This document shows positions 58,528 through 64,000 of a DNA stretch of 64,000 bases, piece after piece. The notes below the pieces were generated by a model. The model was not told the origin of the DNA, ran no database searches, and was given only the letters and a program-made list of their open reading frames with translations. The DNA comes from Alitta virens. Its lineage: Eukaryota; Annelida; Polychaeta; Phyllodocida; Nereididae. A program made the position numbers and the translations under genes. The stretch covers positions 3,298,370-3,362,369 of the forward strand of contig OW028579.1 of assembly GCA_932294295.1 (NCBI GenBank), given 5' to 3'. The first letter of the stretch is position 1. Each line of letters begins with the position of its first letter.

Positions 58528-59602
58528 GGCCAAATGTGCATTATTAGACATGCGATCAACATCCAGCTATTTAGTAGTAGGATGTATGGATCTGAGTTAA
58601 CATGTGAGCTCTTATGCCCCTGTGATTAACCAACTGTTCAAGGCTGATTACTCCCCCGGGGAGGTATGAAAAACTCTGGATTGACTGCCAATGATGTAAA
58701 TGTAAAGCCGGTCCATACTGTTGAGTGATAACAGAAATGATTTATTATTATATAAACTTTCCCAAAATGGCATACAATAAATACGTTAGAAATTTGTCTT
58801 TGAAAAAGTTCATTAAAACTTGTTTCTTGAAGTAATAACACCATATTTAATACAATGAATGAATGAATGAATTTCACTGACATTTTGAGGTCACAAAAGA
58901 TGTATATTACACACAGGTCTGTGTTAAAGTTAGCAAATTATAACATTTGAAGTTACTAATGACATAATGTGCATAGGTTTATGATACCATGCCACAACAT
59001 GATGAATATTATTATAATTGAATGGTATTTATCCACACCGTTTACTTATTATTGAAAACAACAAAAACACTTGAAAGATAAACATAAGACATCCTAACAA
59101 AATTTAAAGTGGGCACAATAAGCTTGACAAATTTCATCCTCCTCCCCTCTTCGCCAAAAAATTTGTAGAACTGGGCCCTGAGTTATGCTATTAATCTCAA
59201 ACTATGCATAAAAATTCAATTTTACATTAGACTTATTGGACAAATAAAAGCTTCATACATTCTTTTATCATAACGTTTGCAAAGAGCTCCTATATATAAA
59301 AAAAAAAAACACAGACCCACACACAAATAGCAATCTGTCATTGAAACAATTAGACTGTAGCTTGTCAAAATTTTCGAAATCTACCACAGCAACAAGCAAC
59401 CTGACCCGGGATAAAGTCAGAGGTTTATCATCTATTACAAAGTCAACTAAGAAAGACATTCGTCAGTCAATTCCTGATAGTGTCCCTCTCCCCATGTTAG
59501 TCATAGTCATAGAGCCACCACAAGGTAAATTCAAGAATTTTGTAACTATCATTCATTTTCCATCCTACAATATTGGCAACATTAAAGATTATTCCGTCTG
59601 GG
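58210..59602. other. Spacer between FAAH copy 3 and the channel gene
   Basis: Holds the trinucleotide tract below and the probable 3'UTR of the minus-strand channel gene. A 95-codon plus-strand frame at 59,341-59,628 has no recognised domain and opposes that UTR. No gene is supported. Confidence 0.45.
58336..58527. repeat. (CTA/TAC)n microsatellite, about 190 bp
   Basis: Nearly pure CTA repeats with a few CTAG interruptions. The poly-Ser frame on the minus strand is a by-product. Short tracts of the same unit occur in FAAH copies 1 and 2 (5,364; 6,015; 27,128; 33,789). Confidence 0.95.
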
Positions 59603-62600
59603 TTAAACAGAGTCTCCCACTTGTTTAAGAGGCTTAGATTTCTTTCCTGGGGAAGAATGCTTACATCTAGCAGATGCATAATGGAAGATCAAGTCCAGAA
59701 ATTCACAGATGGTGATAACACTAGCACCGACTAGCAAGCCAAGATAGCCACCCAGATCACCTGAAAAGACAATAGGTGTTTTATTACACTCAAATTCAGT
59801 TAAATGCAGAGAGGCTGTGTGTCTTGAACTGTTCTCCTCTGAAGGTGGCGATTTTTCATAGCATAACTTCACCAGGCTAAATTGCACAAATTACAATGCA
59901 TGGTATGAACTGTTAGCATTTGTTCTCTGCTTTTATGAACTGTAAGTGCTACACACATGTCAGGCTTGTATGGGGCAAATGGGACATGATCAATGGAAAA
60001 CAGTAGCAGATTAAGTTTGCCACTGTTGTAGTACACAATGAGAAACCACTGATACCCACCAGATTTCGTTATTGGGCCATTAGTGTTTTAATCTCTGATA
60101 TGCCTTGCTGGAGCATTGAAATGTTCTTCTTAAATAATTAAGATCGGCAAGTAGTCAATACATATATAGGGAGTCTAAAAATGTTCTTGTTTGTGTATTT
60201 AAGACCATTTATATTTCACACTAGACATTTTGAATTTCATTTGCAAATATTTTCAATATATATGGAAACAGATTATAGAGTTTTCTCTCTCTCTCTTTCT
60301 CTCTCTCTCTCTTAATAGTTTTTTAAATTCATATTTGAGTGAAGATGAAAATATTACTGTGCTAGCTAGAGTCAATTAGAGTGAATGAAACATTGCTAAT
60401 TTTCACCCTTGTAACACGAAAGAGACCAGTTCATGATGCGCAACCAAGACAGACCTCATCCATTTTATCTGAGGTGTTGTATCTTCATGTCGAAATGTTT
60501 TAGTCAAAACTAATTTGCAATATTGAATAAAATGTTTACATTTGATATTTGACTTATTATGGATTTCACACCTGAAACCTCTTTTCATTTTAAAGTTAAG
60601 TATATCAACTTATTGTGTTACACTTACTAAAAACTTGGCTGAGTTCATAAGCAGGTGTTTGTTCTACAATCTCCTGAGTTAGCTCATCATAAAACACATC
60701 AAGCCGAAGGAAGTTCTTTCTAAAAAGAAAACACATAAGTGTATATGTACTGTCACAAAAATAATCAAGTTAAATTACAGATGTCTTAAATTGAATGGGC
60801 TGTGTCACTTGTAAACTTTAAGACTTAGAAACATATTTCTTGTTGTCATACAATAAAACATGTACAAGATATGATGAGATGCAAAACATTACTACTATTT
60901 TCGGCGTATGTACCTCACTATCATCAGACTTGTGAATGCTCAGCTGAAGGCCTCTGATTGGCCAGAGACAGTCCCAGACTTTGAGAAGACACTGCATTAT
61001 CATGCATTTCAGTGTCAAAGCACCAGTCCTATTAGGAGTGTGCTACCTTCTCTTTTCATTATTAGTATTACGCATATTCCAATGATTTTATTCACCATCT
61101 AATTCCTCTGCTTGTTAGTAAACGCATTAGTGTCATCATCATGCTCTCCTGGGTTTCCAATGCAAAACATTACTAATGACAAATAATGACATATTTTTAT
61201 GTCAATAAAAATTTTAAACTATGTTTAAAGCCGTTAAATTCATGGTAGCAAAATTTTTTTACTATTACGCTGACATGTGAGATTTTTAATCTCCCTCTTG
61301 ACATCTGCCCTCTCCCCAATCTCACATTAGTAAAGAAAAGCATAGTAATATACGATTATCCCATTGAAATGTAACACATTACAGCAGACACTTACACAAT
61401 GAAATCTTCATCAATGATGGATTCCTTTACAATGGCCTGTAGTGAATTGTTAAGTTCCTCGAATGATTCGTCAAACTCCATGAAAAAGTTCCCATAACTC
61501 TGAACCATCCAATCGATTTCGTTTGCCATCCCATTGAAGAAGTGAGCTAGTATCCTTTGGAGTTGCCCGGCGGCTTTTAACTCAGTAAATCGAGGTAAAG
61601 GGAGTCTGAATGTGCTGTTGGCTTCCTGGGGGGTCAACCTAAAAATTATCAGATTTGCATTATCCAATTTTTCTGTCGGTTTCTGCCAGATTTTCATACC
61701 TGCAACAGCCGATGTGACATTTTTTGCAATCGACTTTCTAAGGTATGGAAAAATCTTTGAATACAAGGTCAATGAATCCATGTACATGTGGTATATGTGC
61801 ATCGGGCCTCTGTAGTTTATCTCATTCACTAATACAGCAATAATCTCGTTTTCCATTCGAAAGAGAAATTTTGCAAAAGCTCTCTTGATATCCAGGAATT
61901 TACTTTCAGCAATTTGGGCAGCTATGTCCATTGTCGAAATGCGATTCCTTGCCAAGTCTCTTGTTATAGTTAGGAGAAAGTTTCGGTAATCGCTAAGAGC
62001 AAAGTAGAACTCATCCTCTGCTTCCTGAGCTGTACTTATAGGTTTCGGTTCAAATGCAACAATCTTGTCAGGGAGTGCCAGTGCTGATTGTAAGTAGGAA
62101 CTGAATTTGAAGTCATCTTTTGCCTGGTTCACCATAATTTCATGCAGGGATGACAACGCTTCTTGAATCTGTTCCTTAGTTGTGTCCTGAAGAAATTCAG
62201 TGTCGTTTTTCTCAAGAAGAGACATAAATAATTCATATTTACTCCGCAATTCGTCATCCCTTGTGCTCCTATCAAATTCCGAATCATAAAATCTGTTGCT
62301 AACATAATCTGTGAATGATGTCATACATAACTTCATGTCCAGTGAATTTAGTATGATATCAAGGCCTTGAGCTAGACTCTTTACTTGTTCTTTTGCCGAT
62401 GTGATATCTACATTTTTCAAATCTAACATGGCTGACAAAAATTCCAAGTCCTGCACCAGAGTCTGCATCACAGTGATACGTGTAGCAGCGGTTTTATTGA
62501 AACAATCTTCAGCATCCATTACTGCTTGAAGGATAGGATTAACACTTATCAAGTCTTCATGAAGAATGGTGTAAATCTTACTCAAAGCTTGTTGCATGAG

Positions 62601-62699
62601 ATTGAATCGTGAATTGCGCTGGTCTGACTGGTGGTTCTGAATGAAACTATATAGCACATCTGACTTCTTACTAAGATCTGTAAGTTTATTTGTCAGTGA
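59603..62699 (-). CDS. DEG/ENaC-family sodium channel, 3' exons (N-terminus outside window)
   Basis: Three exons: 61,396-62,699, 60,628-60,719, 59,603-59,760 (stop TAA), all GT-AG and in phase, about 517 residues. The last two exons give VKNFLRLDVFYDELTQEIVE, the conserved TPAY and DLGGYLGLLVGAS, then ITICEFLDLIF. This is the pre-TM2 strand and TM2 with the Gly-x-Ser selectivity filter of ASIC/ENaC channels, followed by a short basic cytoplasmic tail. The large exon encodes about 435 mostly helical, charged residues with only two cysteines and no Cys-rich DEG/ENaC core. It replaces or greatly extends the usual extracellular domain just before TM2. TM1 and the start must lie beyond 62,699, probably past 64,000. 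Family assignment rests on TM2 and is firm; ligand and ion preference are unknown. Confidence 0.82.
60283..60313. repeat. (TC)n microsatellite
   Basis: TCTCTCTCTCTCTTTCTCTC tract in the last intron of the channel gene. Confidence 0.9.
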
Positions 62700-62955
62700 C
62701 TGAAACAAAACAAAAAATTACAATCATCTATTGTCACTAAGGTTTTGTAAACTTTCATGTTAAATTCATATAATTAAAAATTGCTTTAATCTTAGGCAAT
62801 TTCAATAATGTATTGTATTTCCTAATCCATAGTCTAATTCATTCTATTAATTTGACTGTATTATACTTATAATACCTTCAGCGTAATAAAAATGCGTTTC
62901 TATAATAATATCTTTATTCATATGCTGTAAATCAGAAAAAAAAGATTGGATCACT

Positions 62956-63940
62956 TATGAGGACATATATATAATTTCCTGTTGCGCAGATTTTGTTGCA
63001 AGGGACAGCTGCAGCTGCAGGAATCTTGCAGAAAAACCTGCACAACTGCAAGGGCTAACTGCAGCTACAGAGATTAAGTCGCTAATTGCCTGCTATGCAG
63101 TTGCAAAGTCAGCATTAGGTTTAGAAAATGCTGCAATAGGTCTGCATCTGGAGAAAAACGCTACAAGAAGTCTGCATCTGCCGCATATACTGCAAGGAGA
63201 CTGCATCTGCAGCTAGTACCGCAGATTCTGAGAGATGATTGAGGCTCATATCACTGACCTTTGTGAGGAGTCCTACTGGGCACTCATGGTGCCCACTGGG
63301 TTGACCCAGTCAGCAACCCACTAGTTACCAACTAGTTTTTAAAAAGCGATGATGTGAGGAGACCTAGTGGGCACCATAGGAACCAATATGATGGCCAAAA
63401 TGCAGGGAGGAGGTGGGGATGGAGACTTAGTGAGATACCCATTGATAAATATGTCCTTAGATGGGATGCCCATAAGGTTCTGAGCAATATTGATGCTAGC
63501 GAATGGGGAGAAAAAGTAACTGGGCCTTGTTGCATGGATGACGTCACAATATAGATGATATCATTTAGCAAATACTTATCTGCTACAGTGTCAGTGACCT
63601 CTGGTGCTACTTTTTCTCCGTCAGAATATAAGTATAGCTCTACAGTAATGGGGTTACGCAGAGGGCTAAAATGGGCTGCAAATTTAGCTGCAGCTGCCAA
63701 GATCTCCTGCAAAGACTTTTGGCAGCTATAGACTTCTTGCATAATTTCCTGCAGCTGTAAAGTTTGCATCATTTGCTGCAGCAGTGCAACATTTGCTGCA
63801 GATGTATAGATTTAGCAGCCTTTTCTTCATATACATGTATATATAGATTTTGCAGCTTTTGCTGCAGCTTTGCTGCATTTTGCAGAATTTGCTGCAGTTT
63901 TGAGCTTTGCAGTTGTGCAGCAGGAAATTAGTCCCTCATG
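62956..63940. mobile_element. Foldback element with TGCAG-rich arms
   Basis: Ends pair in inverted orientation: ATGAGGAC...TAATTTCCTGTTGCGCAG on the left, and CTGTGCAGGAAAT-like sequence (GTGCAGCAGGAAATTAGTCC, then CTCAT) on the right. Both arms (about 62,990-63,230 and 63,665-63,925) are dense in TGCAG/CTGCA pentamers. The middle (63,240-63,660) is ordinary sequence and includes the dispersed repeat also found at about 20,430-20,560. No transposase. It lies in the intron upstream of the first visible exon of the channel gene. Confidence 0.6.
63497..63625. repeat. Dispersed repeat nested in the TGCAG element
   Basis: GGGGAGAAAAAGTAAC at about 63,503 and GCTACTTTTTCTCC ending near 63,619 form inverted ends. 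The interior matches 20,430-20,560. On the minus strand it reads GEKVAPEVTDTVADKY. Identity unknown. Confidence 0.4.
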
Positions 63941-64000
63941 AACAATCCTCAACCCTAAATTGTATAGTCACTCGTAGCATCATAGCCATCTATTTCACTA

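Noticed and set aside
58299..58562. Poly-serine protein on the minus strand
   Set aside because: Direct translation of the CTA/TAC microsatellite.
59341..59628. 95-codon plus-strand frame next to the channel gene
   Set aside because: It overlaps the probable 3'UTR of the minus-strand channel gene and has no domain or splice partners.

Overview
The window is AT-rich, intron-rich animal nuclear DNA. The genes are metazoan families (MAM/EGF/sushi protein, FAAH-type amidase, DEG/ENaC channel), cut by GT-AG introns and surrounded by short palindromic elements, tRNA-like SINE heads, LINE remnants, a tyrosine-recombinase remnant and a complete Ty3/Gypsy element. An invertebrate, perhaps a marine deuterostome, fits; nothing seen fixes the species. 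No bacterial or organellar DNA was recognised.

Layout. (1) 1-17,785 and about 21,738-44,580 are two copies of one segmental duplication. Each copy holds a MAM-MAM-EGF-EGF-CCP gene on + (68-2,848; 21,803-24,604) facing a convergent fatty-acid-amide-hydrolase (FAAH) gene on - (4,073-16,829; 25,814-43,808). Copy 2 also carries a 6.0-kb Gypsy element (27,631-33,645) with apparently identical LTRs in a FAAH intron; copy 1 preserves the empty site. (2) 17,786-21,737 lies between the copies and holds small DNA transposons and a candidate promoter plus first exon for MAM copy 2. (3) 43,809-50,174 is gene-poor and full of non-autonomous elements. (4) 50,175-58,209 is a third, older, inverted and 5'-truncated FAAH copy on +; it is a pseudogene with a dead LINE in one intron. 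(5) 59,603-62,699 holds the 3' exons of a DEG/ENaC-family channel on -; its N-terminus lies beyond the window. (6) 62,956-63,940 is a foldback element made of TGCAG-rich arms.

FAAH copy 1 could be rebuilt completely: 18 exons, every junction in phase, 578 codons, with Lys142, Ser217 and Ser241 at the residue numbers used for mammalian FAAH. FAAH copy 2 keeps the same exons but has a G>A change at the first base of the donor after exon 5. FAAH copy 3 lacks exons 1-6 and has lost the nucleophile motif through a 29-bp deletion.

Both MAM genes share an in-frame TGA between the two MAM domains, followed by about 580 open codons. Copy 1 also has an 11-nt frameshifting deletion. The cluster therefore shows one probably working FAAH, one with a splicing lesion, one dead copy, and a secreted-type adhesion gene whose coding status depends on how the shared TGA is handled.
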